Assembly (NCBI RefSeq): GCF_031755915.1
Contig: NC_083379.1
Span: 21,152,001-21,216,000 of the forward strand
Source of the DNA: Ziziphus jujuba
Lineage: Eukaryota; Streptophyta; Magnoliopsida; Rosales; Rhamnaceae
Direction of reading: 5' to 3'
Length of the DNA stretch: 64,000 bases
Shown here: positions 12,126 through 23,442 of the stretch, piece after piece
Position numbering within the stretch: position 1 is the stretch's first letter
How the letters are laid out: each line of letters begins with the position of its first letter
Program-made: the position numbers and the translations under genes
The notes under the pieces: model-generated
Told to the model about the DNA's origin: nothing
The model's database searches: none
What the model saw: only the letters and a program-made list of their open reading frames with translations

Positions 12126-13100
12126 TGTTGAAAAGGTGGTAATCTTGCCACCTTTGTGCAAGCAAAAGTCCACCAAGAAAACTTTTGTTGAATGAGTTAA
12201 TGCAATATTTATGTTTATGTTTTATGTTCCTTTTAATGTTTTTTGAATGCCTAAGTTTTGTTGTATTTATCTTAGGAATTCTCTCTTTGTTGGGTATTGA
12301 TTTTGTTTTAAAAAATGGTTATGTGCTGGAAATTGTATTTCCAGCTACATAGGTCCATTATGAGGGCTGATGTGTTTTGGATTGTTTTTGAACAATGTTA
12401 TGGGGATATATTGTAATATACATTTACAGGAAAATATAGTAAAAAGAATGGCTCAAAAATGGTTTTGGAAGCCCAAGACATATAGGTTGCAAGTTGGTAT
12501 AACTATTGAGATTTCTAGCAGTTATGGCCCATGGGTTTGATCTGAGTTGGAGGCCCTGCCTAGTTCCTTTGACCCTGGTCTTCTTCAGACTTCATTGCCA
12601 CCTGTCAAAAATCAGATAATTTGGGTGAATATATCTTGGCCTTTCATAATGTCAAAATAGCATTACCTGATTTGGTGAAGATAGTTTTTTCAAGCTCAAA
12701 ATCTCACCGACCTTTGCCATATTTGTACACTCAAATGTAAGCTGGTCGTTGAATGATTATGTATCAAATTTTGAGTTGAAAATATGTAATTTTTGAATTT
12801 TAAACACTTTTTATTTGGTCTCAAACACACTTCGAATATGTGAGATAAATTTTGTATCTACATAATTCAGCAAATGAATAAAAAAATCATTGAGCTGTCA
12901 TGTGTGTGTGGCAGACCCTAGCATCTTGTCTTCTTTTTCATCTTCTTCTTTTTCCTTCCAAACAAAAACCCTAGCAAACCTTAATATTACCATACCAAAA
13001 ACAAACACAAATATTACCTAAACACTAAACCAAAAATCGGATTAAAGGTTGTGCACAAGACAAACACCTTATGTACAACACTCTTGGCCAAGTGAACCCA
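12126..13100 (+). mobile_element. Family T LTR-like repeat, diverged copy
   Basis: It begins TGTTGAAAAGGTGGTAATC at 12126 and follows the minus-strand LTR at 42739-41711 in order: the 'ATCTTGCCAC..TGTGCAAG' block (12138-12162), 'ATTTATGTTTAT', the near-palindrome GCTGGAAATTGTATTTCCAGC (12325-12345), then ACATAGGTCCA. Similarity fades further right, so the 3' end is approximate. No target duplication was found. No coding. Confidence 0.5.
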
Positions 13101-14260
13101 AAACCACACCAAACTCCAATGTAACTTACCTTTTTACCCTCATGCATTATACTAGATAAAATATTAAAATTATTACTTTCACCTTTTATGCATTTTTTAA
13201 TAACCATTCAATTTTTTTTCCCTATTTTGATCCAAATAACACCCTAACAAACAACAAGCCACAAAAACATTGTTGCTAAAGAAAATGTTTTATGCCTTTT
13301 CCATTCTCAATAACCAAACACCAAAGCAATCAATCAAAATCTCACTCTTTAACTCAAAAGCTCATTGTTGGTGATCTGCAACCAAACTCTCGTTGTTAGC
13401 TGTCTACTTCTTCAAGTATTTCCTCTATGATTTTATCTTAGGCATTTTCTCTAGCTATTTCCTCTAGAAGTCTTGAATTATTGAGTTCATCATCTCCACG
13501 GTTCTTTATTGAGTCTTTTTGCTCAAATTTTTTGGGGTCAAAGTTTAATTTCTACTACTAATTATTTAATTATTTTCTCTCTTTTTGAGAAGACTCTATT
13601 TTATTTATAAATAAACTAGAGTATATATTCATGCTTTTACTACTTTTTGCTTCATAATTATATTATGTTTAAGATTTTTTGTGTTGGGTTGTGTTTACCA
13701 ATCAAATCAACAATTAGTCCTTTCCTTCTTTTTTTTTTCCCCTCTCAAATATGTATTGGTTAGATTATGTCATTAATCAGTTTTGGAGCTTGGATTTGTT
13801 GTTTCCTTCTTATTAATCTCTCTAATTTTATTGCTTTTTGTCTTTGAAATCAAGAATTCATGGATTTGGCATCTTTGCAAAGCCTCCACATAAAGCAAGG
13901 GCTATTGTAATGTGAACTTGCTGGTATTTTTCCAACTACCTGTCATTTCCTAATATGCAAGCATGCCACCTCAAATTAAAACAATTTGAAGAAAATAAAA
14001 AAAGTGCACCAAATAAGATCAAACTACTTAGATGATTACATTAATTAATGAAGAACAAAAGTAATTAACAAGGTTCGAATGCCTTATTGATTTTAGGATT
14101 TTTAACATTAAAATCAACTAATAACAATGATTAACAATTAAAGAAACTGAATTAAATTCTAAAAAAAAATTACCTAAGTAATCTAATTGCCTAGTATATA
14201 TATTGGTGTTTAGGGATACTCTCAAATCCAAAGAAGCTTTTATGTATATAGGCAAAGATG
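13101..14260. other. Gene-free spacer
   Basis: AT-rich sequence with short pyrimidine tracts. I see no gene, RNA or repeat family I can name. It ends with AGATG (14256-14260), the left target-site copy of the gypsy element at 14261. Confidence 0.6.
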
Positions 14261-14614
14261 TGATACGAACCAAAGATGACCTGCGCCTAGACCCGTATTA
14301 TATTAGCCCGGATCTAATTATGTTGAAGTTTTAATGGTCACCTTGACCCTTAACCAACCTGTAATTAGAAACCTTGGTATAATGAAGACACCACAATAAA
14401 TGATGGATATCCTATTGATAAGTCAAAACTAAAACACTCACTCTCTAATGGTGTTTTAGGTGTTCAAAGAGAACAAAAAGAATTCAATCTCACAAATAAT
14501 TTTCTATATGAATAATGTACTGAATATTATTGATAAAAAAAGCCCTTAAATAGGCTAAAAAGTTACAAAATAAAATCCTAATAATAACTAGGTAAACCCG
14601 GCCACATAGAATAG

Positions 14615-15711
14615 TGATGCGAATCTGTCTGTGCCTGCACAACCGACAACCCTTTAGGTTGCTAACCCAATACGGATGAAGACCGAGCCGATCATTAGGG
14701 CTCAAGCTAAGAGGTTTAGGAACAAATTTACTGCCTTTATCCAGGGGGTAATTCATTCTCAAGAGTACTTGTCCATAACCGAAGATTCAAGACCTATTTT
14801 AGGCATACAAGTGGTGGAAGCCGATACGGACTCGGGTAACGATTTTGGTGCATTTATGGAGTTCAGACAGTAAGAAATGGTTCAAACTCCTTATGGATTC
14901 AATAATTCAAAGGCAGAAGTAAAACCATCTTGTACAGATAGCTTCAAAATTTGGCCGAAAATTGCTGTATTGCTTGCTGCTTTACTGTATTTTGCTGAGT
15001 TGGCCTTTTCTCTTTCCACCAAGCAAGAGCAATGTGTGGGACTCCATAATAAGCTTATTTGGCATCCTAAAAAGCATATTGAAGCTGATTTGGAGCTCAA
15101 ATTGGTCAAAGATTGGTCAAAGTCAATTTAGTCAAAAAGCTAGTATTTTAGTTTCCTAATTTGATTCTACTTTTTGTTTTAGGAAATTACCATTACTTTT
15201 TAATTTATTTATTTATTTATTTGTTGGAAAAATAATTTGAGGAAAGTTATTATTTTATTATTTTCATTGTAAATTAATTAATTCCTAATTCAAAATAAAT
15301 GAATTAATTAATCCAAATTAGATTAGGAAAGGAGGAGACTTTCGGCCATATTAGGATTCTTCATTGCATGGCCGGTTTTTACTTTTTGTTTTAGGGTTTT
15401 ATTTTATTTTCTCTTAGCCTATAAAAGGGCTTTTTTTTAAGGAAGAACACACCATTAATACTATTCAGAATTTATTTTGTGAGATTAAATTTCTCTTTGT
15501 TCTTTTGAACACCTAAAACACCATTAGAGGATGAGTGTTTTAGTTGACTTATCAATAGGACTTCCATCATCTATTGTGGCGTCTTCATTATATACCAAAG
15601 TTTCTAATCACAGGTTGGTCAGGGGTCAAGGTGACCATTAGAACTTGAACAAAATTGGATCCGAGCTAATATAATACAGGTTTAGGAGCAGGTCATCCTA
15701 GGTTCGTATCA
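14615..15711 (+). mobile_element. 5' LTR of nested gypsy G2
   Basis: It runs from TGATGCGAATCTG to ...GGTTCGTATCA, 1097 bp. A plus-strand frame from 14676 (MKTEPIIRAQAKRFRNKF...) in U3 is the copy of the polyprotein C-terminal extension. Downstream is a 'CCTATAAAAGG' motif at about 15419, a plausible TATA box for element transcription. Confidence 0.85.
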
Positions 15712-15713
15712 TT

Positions 15714-15726
15714 TGGTATCAGAGCC
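15714..15726 (+). promoter_or_regulatory. Primer-binding site of G2 (initiator Met-tRNA)
   Basis: TGGTATCAGAGCC, two bases downstream of the LTR. This is the standard plant LTR-retrotransposon primer site complementary to the 3' end of initiator Met tRNA, and the best-preserved copy in the window. Confidence 0.9.
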
Positions 15727-16788
15727 AAATTTTGTTCAAGTTTGATCTATCTTTGTTTGCTTTATTTGTTTTTGTGTTATTTTGCAATTTTAGCATTAGG
15801 TTAAGGTTGCTTTTATCATCATACACGTTCTGCATCTTTTAAAAAAAAAAAAAATTCATTCCTAATTGAATTAGGATTTCCTAGTTTTACCATATTTTTG
15901 TTTCCTAGCTTGTTGGTTGTCTTTTATCATTGTTCTTGTTAATTTGTTGCATTCATATATTTAAAAAAAAAAAAGAGAATTCGAATAGATATTAAAAAAA
16001 AAAATTACACTTTTGTATTTTGTTGGAGGTCATTATTTGGTGTTGGAATTGCAATTTAGGTGTTGATTCTTGCTACTGCAGTTGTTTTGTGTTCTGTAAG
16101 TGAAAAAAAAAAAAGAAGAAGAAGAAAAGTCGAAATAAAAAAAAAATTTCGATTTGTTGGAATTTGATTTGTTTGCTGGAAATTATTGGAACTGCTGAAT
16201 TGTTGCATATTTATTCATTATTTAGAGTTTCTGGAGAGTTATTTTTGTTGTTGGATATTTGAATTTTGGGTGTTTAAATTATTTGGATTAAAATTAGTTA
16301 AAGGAATTGATACAAAACTTGAATTACAAGAACAATAAACAACACTACTCTTTAATTTTGTTCAAATTGATTCTTGTTGAGTTTGAATTACTTTCTCTAA
16401 AATTCCATTCTTGAATTATTAATTTCTTATCATCTAGTCCATTTCTTATTAATTCCAAACTTTTCTTGTTGATTTGCCTTATTTTGCCTAGAAAAGTCGA
16501 AAACTAGGTTTTGTTAAATTCATTCGGTATTGCTTTCTTTTTGCTACTGTTTTGTTGATAAGTTTAATTAAAACATACGTGTGATCTAATTGATATTTTT
16601 GGGGTGTTTTAATTAGAACTTTGAGATAATTCATTGAGTGGAAAAAGGTCAGAATGTGTGAGTTCAAAAGAGGGTTAAAAGCCGAAACTAGTGTGCAAAT
16701 ACGAGTGTCGAGTTCTTGTTTAAGTGAAACACATGAGGGAGTGAATTTGGTGAGGTCTTATTTTATTTTTGTATTATTCGTACTAACA

Positions 16789-17324
16789 TGGTAGATTCAA
16801 GGGTGAGAAGAGGAGATCCACCTTTAAGAATTAATGAAGAAGAGTCCATAGGATTCCATGGTGGTTCCTGAGCTACAAGGAGTGGGGAGCAAACGGACAT
16901 GAGGGCTATATTGGAGCAATTGCAGCCGATGAATGCCCAATTTGATAGCATAGATCAAAAGATGGACAGGATAGAAACATCACAGGGAGCACCAAATATA
17001 AGGTTAGATGCTCATGGAGGCCGAGGTCGAGTTCGAAGAGGCCAAGGGTGACCAAGAGAGGAATTCGGGGGGAAGTAACTTTGGAGATTACTTGCATGAG
17101 GGGTTTAATGAAATTTTTGAGCCTCAAGAAAGGCCAATCTAAAGAAGTCCAGCAAGGAATGAAGATGATGATCTAGGGAACATCAAGGTAAACATTCCAC
17201 CTTTCATGGAAAAAGTGATCTGGAGGCATATTTGGAATGGGAGGAGAGAATGGAGATGATTTTTTATTGTCATAATTATTCGGAGGCCAAGAAGGTGAAA
17301 TTATGCACTCGAATGGTGGAACAT
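16789..17324 (+). pseudogene. Ty3/gypsy gag, truncated (G2)
   Basis: It starts MVDSRVRRGDPPLRINEE, matching the gag starts at 927 and 20724 on the minus strand. An in-frame stop follows about 28 codons in (after GFHGGS). Further segments in shifting frames match the G1 Gag: an 'EEL/QLQPMNAQFD'-like helix, an RG-rich stretch, and the 'NEDDDLGNIKVNIPPF' start of the retrotransposon gag domain. The coding region ends near 17324, where it joins the 3' LTR remnant. It cannot make a functional Gag. Confidence 0.75.
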
Positions 17325-17424
17325 AGGTTGGTTAGGGGTCAAAGTCACTATTAGAACTTGAACATAATTGGATCTGGGCTAATCTAATATGGGTTTAGGA
17401 GCAGGTCATCCTAGGTTCGTATCA
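17325..17424 (+). mobile_element. 3' LTR remnant of G2 (last 100 bp)
   Basis: It matches the 5' LTR end: 'GGTTGGT.AGGGGTCAA', 'TATTAGAACTTGAACA', 'TTAGGAGCAGGTCATCCTAG' and the terminal CGTATCA. The target-site copy AATAG follows at 17425. Confidence 0.85.
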
Positions 17425-18209
17425 AATAGGAAACCTAATGATGGCCGAAAATCTCCTCCATTCCTAATCTAATTTGGCTTAATTATTTTCTTAATTTTGA
17501 AATAGGAGTTAATTAATTATACAAAGATAATAATAAAATAATAACTTTCCTAAGTTACTTTTTCCTGCAAATAAATATATAGAAACCAAATAAAAGACTA
17601 ATTTCCTAAAACACAAAGTCAAAATCAAATTAGGAGACAAATTGACTATCTTTCTAAGTAAGTTAACTTTGACCAATCTCTAGCTTGTTTGGGCCCCAAA
17701 GCAGCTTTCATATGCCATGTATAATGCCAAATATGATTAATAATGATTCCCACACATTTTTCCTTGATTGGAATAGGTTAAACTTGCTTGAATAAGAAGA
17801 ACAGTCAAAGCCAACGACTAAACATCACATTTTCGGCCAAATTTACTTGCTGTCTGTACAAGCCCATTTTAGATACTTTTGATTCTACCTTGGCTGGATT
17901 CCATTTCCTTTTAATGATATTCATTGAATCCAAGAAGTGTTGGAACAATTTCTTGCTTCCCGGAGTCCATATTTGTATGAAAACAGCTACCCGGGTCCAT
18001 ATCAGCCGCCACCACTTGGATTCTTAAAACAGGCTTGTATCTTCGGGTAATGATAAGCCCTTTGAAGAATTAATTACTCCCTATATAAATGCAGTTAGAT
18101 TGTCCTTAAATCACTTGGCTTGAGCCCTAGTGATTGGCTCGGTCTTCATCCATAAATGATCAGCACCCCAGCGGGTTGTCGATTGTGCGGGCACGAGCAG
18201 ATTCTCATC

Positions 18210-18223
18210 CTTCCCCTCCTCTT
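18210..18223 (-). promoter_or_regulatory. Polypurine tract of G1
   Basis: On the minus strand AAGAGGAGGGGAAG lies immediately 5' of the 3' LTR. This is the expected plus-strand priming site for reverse transcription. The sequence around it is otherwise AT-rich. Confidence 0.7.
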
Positions 18224-18420
18224 GAAAAAGATTAGTCCTCAAATCAAGATCATCACCTACAAAAAAAGGAGATAAATCAGCAACATTAAATGTGGCACTA
18301 ACATTGTACTCACCTATTAAATCAAGTTTGTAGGCATTCTCGTTAATCCGCTCCAAAACTTGAAAAGGTCCATCCACACAAGGCATAAGCTTTAACTTCC
18401 TTTATTTTGGAAACCTCTCC
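18224..18420 (-). pseudogene. Gypsy pol C-terminus (end of integrase)
   Basis: The minus-strand frame contains GPFQVLERINENAYKLDL, then NVSATFNVADLSPF, then DDLDLRTNLFQEE. This is the C-terminal integrase region typical of plant Ty3/gypsy polyproteins. The frame continues without a stop through the polypurine tract into the LTR and ends with KTEPITRAQAK, so U3 supplies the polyprotein tail. The catalytic core of integrase is not present upstream. The region before 18420 joins directly to a reverse transcriptase fragment. Confidence 0.75.
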
Positions 18421-18962
18421 TTTTGTAAGTGCAACCAAACCAAATCTCCTGGGGTCAAACACTATCACAAAAAAAATCTAGAAATACATGCTCATTATGG
18501 CAAAAATTACACTCTTTAAACTTAGCAAACAATCTCTTCCAAATTTTCAAATTTTCACAAAGTAAAGCTCTCAATAAGGAAGATAAAGTTCTATACAACA
18601 AAAACATTTTTAGGTATGCATCTTTATAATTCATGACCAGCAATGATTTCTTACCCAAAATTGCTTTATTAACATCCCTAAAACTAAAATAATTTTTTTT
18701 TATTTTTGCTCTCTTTTCTTTCTTTTCCTTTCTCACTCATGGATCTAAGGATTTTTGCATCACTCTCAGTTTTTGCTGGTTTTTCTTCCCTCTTGGGTTT
18801 CTCTCCCTTCCTCACCGCACTCTTTGTTTTCTCATGGTTTTTCCATAAAATTTGAGTCTTAGAATGCTTACCTTGAACAGAAAATTTGGACTTACCTTCT
18901 TGGATGGATGGTGAAGCCGTAAGTACCATACTAGCTTTCTTCTTGAGTTTTTTAGCGGCCAT
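18421..18962 (-). pseudogene. Gypsy pol fragment: spacer and piece of reverse transcriptase
   Basis: One minus-strand frame (18962-18684) gives a Lys-rich spacer (KKLKKKASMVLTASPS..., HEKTKSAVRKGEKPKREEK). An overlapping frame (18736-18455) contains 'VMNYKDAYLK' and then FKECNFCHNEHVFLDFF, which resembles the end of the RT palm/thumb in this family. Most of RT, all of RNase H and the integrase core are missing. The frames do not join without shifts. The assignment of the RT piece is moderately confident. Confidence 0.55.
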
Positions 18963-19140
18963 CCTTTATTGTATTTGTATTTGATCTCTATACACCTCCT
19001 TGGGAGTTAATGGCTCCATGTTGACCTTTTTACCTTTAAATATAAAAACAATACAATTCTCTCGACCATAATGAGTAGTATCTTTATCAAATTGTTATGG
19101 CCTACCTAATAGAATATGTATGGCATGCATAAGCACAACA

Positions 19141-19560
19141 TCACACAAAAAAACATCCCACATATTTATCTATGCTGAATTTTATCTTGACTTGTTTATT
19201 CACTTTCATCTCACCATTATCATTAAGCCATTGTAATCTATAAAGTTTGGGAGGTTTAATTGTTGTTAAGCCTAATTTATCAACCACAATGTTACTAATT
19301 ACTTTTGTACAACTTCCACTACCAATTATCATACTACAAATCTTACCTTGGATTTCACATCGGGTGTGGAAAATGTTTTCCCTTTGAACTTGATCCTCAT
19401 TCTTGTGTATAGCCAGCACTCTCCTAGAAACCAAATTTAGTTTGGAATTGGATGCATGCAAGGTCTTGGCTTCATCTTCAAGTTCTTTCTCTCCTTGTTC
19501 GGTTTCATAATCACTTTCTTCACTTTCGGATTCTAGTTCACCATTACCTTTTAGCACCAT
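19141..19560 (-). pseudogene. Gypsy aspartic protease domain, catalytic Asp lost
   Basis: An acidic linker (ELESESEESDYETEQGEKELEDE) is followed by the retropepsin-like region CEIQGKICSMIIGSGSCTKV and VVDKLGLTTIKPPKLYRLQWL. In this family the active-site triad is D-S-G. Here the codon for Asp reads GGT, giving G-S-G, so the protease should be inactive. Continuing the frame past 19141 hits stops before the pol spacer. Confidence 0.75.
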
Positions 19561-19580
19561 GATTCTTCTATTCGGGCATT

Positions 19581-20724
19581 GATTGGCTATGTATCCTCGT
19601 CCTTGGCACTTAAAACAAATAATTTATCTAGATCTTGAAGGTTTAGGATCATATTTACCTTCAATTTTGTGCACTTGGATAGATTCGGTTCTTGCCTCTG
19701 TCTTTGGCCAATTTGAACTTTCTTCTCCAACTTTCAATTTTGGCTTGTTTTCATAGGTAGGATTGTTTCTCCAACCACTTAGATTTGACCGTCCACTGTT
19801 TGTGACTCCTCCAAACCATGAGCTTGTACCCCTCCTCTTGAATTGATTCTCAAGTTTGATAGCCACATGCAACGTCTCTTCCAATTCCACATATTGTTGT
19901 AGTACCAATTAATTGGCTATCTCACGATTCAACCCACCAAGAAACCATGCCATGGTTGCTTCCTTATCTTCATTCATGCTTCACCTCATCATAACCATCT
20001 CCATCTCCAAGTAATAATCCTCCACAGACCTATTTCCTTGAGATAAAGATTGAATTCTTTGATGCAGCAACCTATGGTAGTGTGATGGTACAAATCGCTT
20101 CCTTATGGCTGCTTTCATTTGTCGCCATGTAGTAATCAAGTCATCACCAACTCTTCTTTGGGTGTTTTGCTCATTAGTCCACCATTGGAGTGCATAGTAT
20201 CCAAATTCCATCGTTTCCAATTTAACTTTCTCTGCCTCCAAATAGTTATGATAGTTAAAAATCATCTCCATTCGCTTCTCGCATTCCAAATAAGCTTCCA
20301 GAGCACTTTTTCCCATGAAAGGTGAAATGTTTACCTTGATATTTCTAAGATCATCATCTTCATTCCTTGCTGGTCTCCCACAATTTTTCCTTTCTTGGAG
20401 TGCAAAATTTTCATCAAACTCCTCCTCCAAGTCATCTTCAAAGTTACCTTCCCAAAATTCCTCTCTAGGTCATCCTCAACCTCGACCTCGGCCTCCATGA
20501 GCATCAGACCTTATATTCGGCATTCCTTGTGATGTTTCTAATCTATCCATCCTTTGATTTATATGGTCAAATTGAGTATTCATCCGCTGTAATTGCTCCA
20601 AGATAGCCCTCATGTCCGTTTGCTCACCACTTCCCGTAGCTCAGGAATTGCCTTTAAATCCTACGGACTTATCTTCATTAATTCTCAAAGGTGGATCTTC
20701 TCTTCTCACCCTTAAATCTGCCAT
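19581..20724 (-). pseudogene. Ty3/gypsy gag (G1)
   Basis: It starts at ATG 20722-20724 (MADLRVRRED.., interrupted by a stop at about 20640). Segment 20430-19981 holds the retrotransposon gag domain: NIKVNISPFMGKSALEAYLE, YYALQWWTNEQ, TTWRQMKAAIRKRFVPSHY, LSQGNRSVEDYYLEMEM. Segment 19908-19624 continues with LEETLHVAIKLENQFKRR, and a zinc knuckle follows at 19580-19620: C-F-K-C-Q-G-R-G-Y-I-A-N-Q-C. The usual His of CX2CX4HX4C is Tyr here. Several stops and one frameshift separate the pieces. Confidence 0.8.
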
Positions 20725-22066
20725 GTTAGTATGAATATCACAAAAATAAAATAGGACCTCACCAAATTCACTCCCTTATGGGTTTCACTCAATCAAGGTC
20801 TCGACACTCGTATTTGCACACTAGTTTCATCTTTTATCCTTTTTTAAGCTCACACTCTCTTGCTTTTTTCCACTCAAAGAATTATCTCAAAGTTCTAATT
20901 AAAATACCAACAAAACATCAATTATATCACAAGTATGTTTTAATTAAACTTATCAACAAAACAGTAGCAAAAAAGTAAGCAATACCAAGTGAATTTTTAA
21001 ACATCTAATTCTCGGCTTTTCTAAGCAAAAACAAGGCAATTTAGCAAAGAAAATTTCAGAATAAATAAGAACTGGAAGAGATGGCAGGAAATTAAGAATT
21101 GAAGAACAAAAATTTAGAAAAAGAAACTTAAACACGACAAGAATCAATTGGAAAAAAATAAGGAATAGTTGTTGGTTGTTGTCCTTTGTAATTCAAGTTT
21201 TTGTATCAAATCCTTTAACTAATTTTAATCCAATCTTTTTAGCACCCAGAATTCAAATATCCAGCAGCAAAAATAAGCCTCCAGCAACTCCAAATATTGA
21301 ATAAATAGTTAACAATTCAGCAGTCCAAAGAAATTTCCAGCAAACACCAAATTCAACAAACCGATTTCTCTTTTTTTTTTTTTTAATTTGGCTTTTCTTC
21401 TTTTTATTTTTATTTTTACTCACAGAACTTAAATCACAACTCCAGTAGCACAAATCAACAACAAAATTGCAATTCCAACACCAATATTTCCACCAAACCT
21501 GTGACCACCAACAACAAAAATATGAATTTGCAATTTTTTTTTTTTTTTTTTTGTAAATTTATATGTTGCCACAATTCCTCTCCTTTTTTTTTTTTTTTTG
21601 GTTCTTCTTTTTTTTTTTTAATCACAAATAGAATAAGGCAAACAAAAATCCTAGCAGTACCAAAAACAAAAACAATACAATCCACAAACTGCAATGACAA
21701 ATTCAACAAACCTGATTCTTCAACAAAAAGAAAAAAACAATTGCACAATATGTTAGATTTTTATGCAATAAGATTTCAAAACTCTCTCTTTTTCTTTTTT
21801 TTTGAATATATGAATGCAAATATTTAAGATTAAAAACATCAAAGAAAAAATTAACAACAAACCAAATTAACAAGAACAAAGAAGAAAAGCAACCAACAAA
21901 CTAGGAAACAAAAATTACGGTAAAACTAGGAAAACCTAATTTAACTAGGAATGAAATTTTTTTTTTTATTTATTATAATATGAAGAATGTGTATGATGAT
22001 AGAAGCAACCTTAACCTAATGCTAAAACAAAATAAATCAAATAAGATAGATCAAACCTGAACAAAA
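20725..22066 (-). other. Leader of G1
   Basis: Untranslated AT-rich sequence with poly(T) runs at 21370-21385, 21536-21552 and 21583-21620, matching the leaders of the other G copies. The primer-binding site expected just before 22067 is missing: the sequence reads GAACAAAA directly into the LTR, so a short deletion removed it. Confidence 0.65.
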
Positions 22067-23199
22067 TGATACGAACCTAGGACGACCTACGCCTAAACCC
22101 TTATTATATTAGCTCAGGTCTAATTATGTTTAAGTTCTAATAGTCACCTTGATCCCTAACCAACCTATGATTAGAAACCTTGGTATAATGAAGATGCCAC
22201 AATAAGTGATGGTATCCTATTGATAAGTCAAAACTAAAACACTCACTCTCTAATAGTGTTTTAGGTGTTTAAAGAGAACAAAGAGAATTCAATCTCACAA
22301 ATAATTTTCTGTATGAAAAATATACTGAATATTATTGATAAAACAAGCCCTTAAATAATCTAAAAAGTTACAAAATAAAACCCTAATTAACTAGGTAAAA
22401 CTGGCCACATAGAATAAGAAACCTAATGATGGCCGAAAATCACCTCCTTTCTTAATCTAATTTAGATTGATTAATTCCTTGATTTTGAAATAGTAATTAA
22501 TTAATTTTACAAAGAAAATAATAAAATAATAACTTTCCTAAGTTGATTTGTCCAGCAAATAAATAAATAGAAACCAAATAAAAGACTAATTTCCTAAAAC
22601 AAAAAGTCAAATTCAAATTAAGAAACAAATTGACTATTTTTCTAAGTAAGCTAACTTTGACCAATCTCCAACTTGTTTGGGCTCCAAATCAGCTTCCATA
22701 TTCCATGTAGGATGCTAAATATGATTAATAATAATTCCCACATGTTTTCCCTTGATTGGAATAGGTCAAATTTTCTTGAATAAGAAGAACAGTCAAACCC
22801 AGCGGCTAAACATAACATTTTCGGCCAAATTTACTTGCTGTCTATACAAGCCCATATTAGATGCTTTTGATTCTACCTTGGCTGGATTCCATGTCCTCTT
22901 AATGATATTCATTGAATCCATGAAGTATTGGAACAATTTCTTCCTGCCCGGAGTCCATATTTGTACCAAAACAGCTACCCGGGTCCGTATCAGCCTCCAC
23001 CACTCGGATGCTTAAAACAGGCTTTGTATCTTTGGGTATTGACAAGCCTTTTTGAGAATTAGTTACTCCGTATACAAAGGAAGCCAGGTTGTCCTTAAAT
23101 CTCTTGGCTTGAGCCCCAGTGATTGGCCTGGTCTTCATCTGTATCGGATCAGCACCCAAGCAGGTTGTCAATTGTGCGAGCTCGGGTGGATTCTCATCA
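22067..23199 (-). mobile_element. 5' LTR of G1
   Basis: 1133 bp. On the plus strand it runs from TGATACGAACCTAGG to GGTGGATTCTCATCA. Minus-strand positions 23252-22899 keep a 117-codon frame crossing the outer edge, including ITGAQAKRFKDNLASF. The conserved part is the polyprotein tail and the rest comes from flanking DNA. Confidence 0.85.
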
Positions 23200-23442
23200 A
23201 AATGGCTCAACAACTTCATGCACTTCAGATGTGAGATTGTTTCACTTTTCAAATCTTCAATAAATTCAATTTATACATGTGTAAATCATGTGCCTTCTTA
23301 TTTCCAATCAATGTGGGAGTAATACCAATTAGTTGACCTCTAAAAAATAATATTCCAATAATTAAACATATTAAAATTTGAAAATTCAACATATGGCCTA
23401 AATAGAGCTACATAAGTTTATAATAAGCTTTTGTACAGGCAT

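Larger units (their letters stand above)
14615..17424 (+). mobile_element. Nested, internally deleted gypsy element G2 (plus strand)
   Basis: Components: 5' LTR 14615-15711, primer site 15714-15726, leader, the start of gag from 16789, then an abrupt join near 17325 to the last 100 bp of the 3' LTR (17325-17424). It is flanked by AATAG at 14610-14614 and 17425-17429, a perfect 5-bp target duplication. The join lies at an 'AGGTTGG' motif present in the LTR, which suggests deletion by microhomology. Only 2.8 kb remains and pol is gone. It belongs to the same family as its host, in opposite orientation. Confidence 0.88.
14261..18209 (-). mobile_element. 3' LTR of G1, split by the nested element
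   Basis: The two pieces are 14261-14614 (354 bp, starting TGATACGAACC on the plus strand) and 17430-18209 (780 bp, ending GCAGATTCTCATC). Without the insert and one AATAG copy they total about 1134 bp, the length of the 5' LTR. The right piece borders a polypurine tract at 18210-18223. Confidence 0.85.
14261..23199 (-). mobile_element. Ty3/gypsy element G1 (minus strand), internally deleted, carrying a nested gypsy
   Basis: In minus orientation: 5' LTR 22067-23199, leader, gag 20724-19581, protease, a piece of reverse transcriptase, the integrase C-terminus ending near 18210, a polypurine tract, and the 3' LTR (14261-14614 plus 17430-18209). Flanking pentamers are AGATG (14256-14260) and AAATG (23200-23204), a 4/5 match expected for an old target duplication. 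RNase H and the integrase core are missing. Protease and zinc-knuckle residues are mutated, so the copy is dead. Its 3' LTR is split by a second gypsy copy at 14615-17424. Confidence 0.85.

Noticed and set aside
14877..15159. Short proteins in the gypsy LTR downstream of the TRAQAKRFK frame
   Set aside because: Frames are not conserved in other LTR copies. Only the polyprotein-tail frame is.
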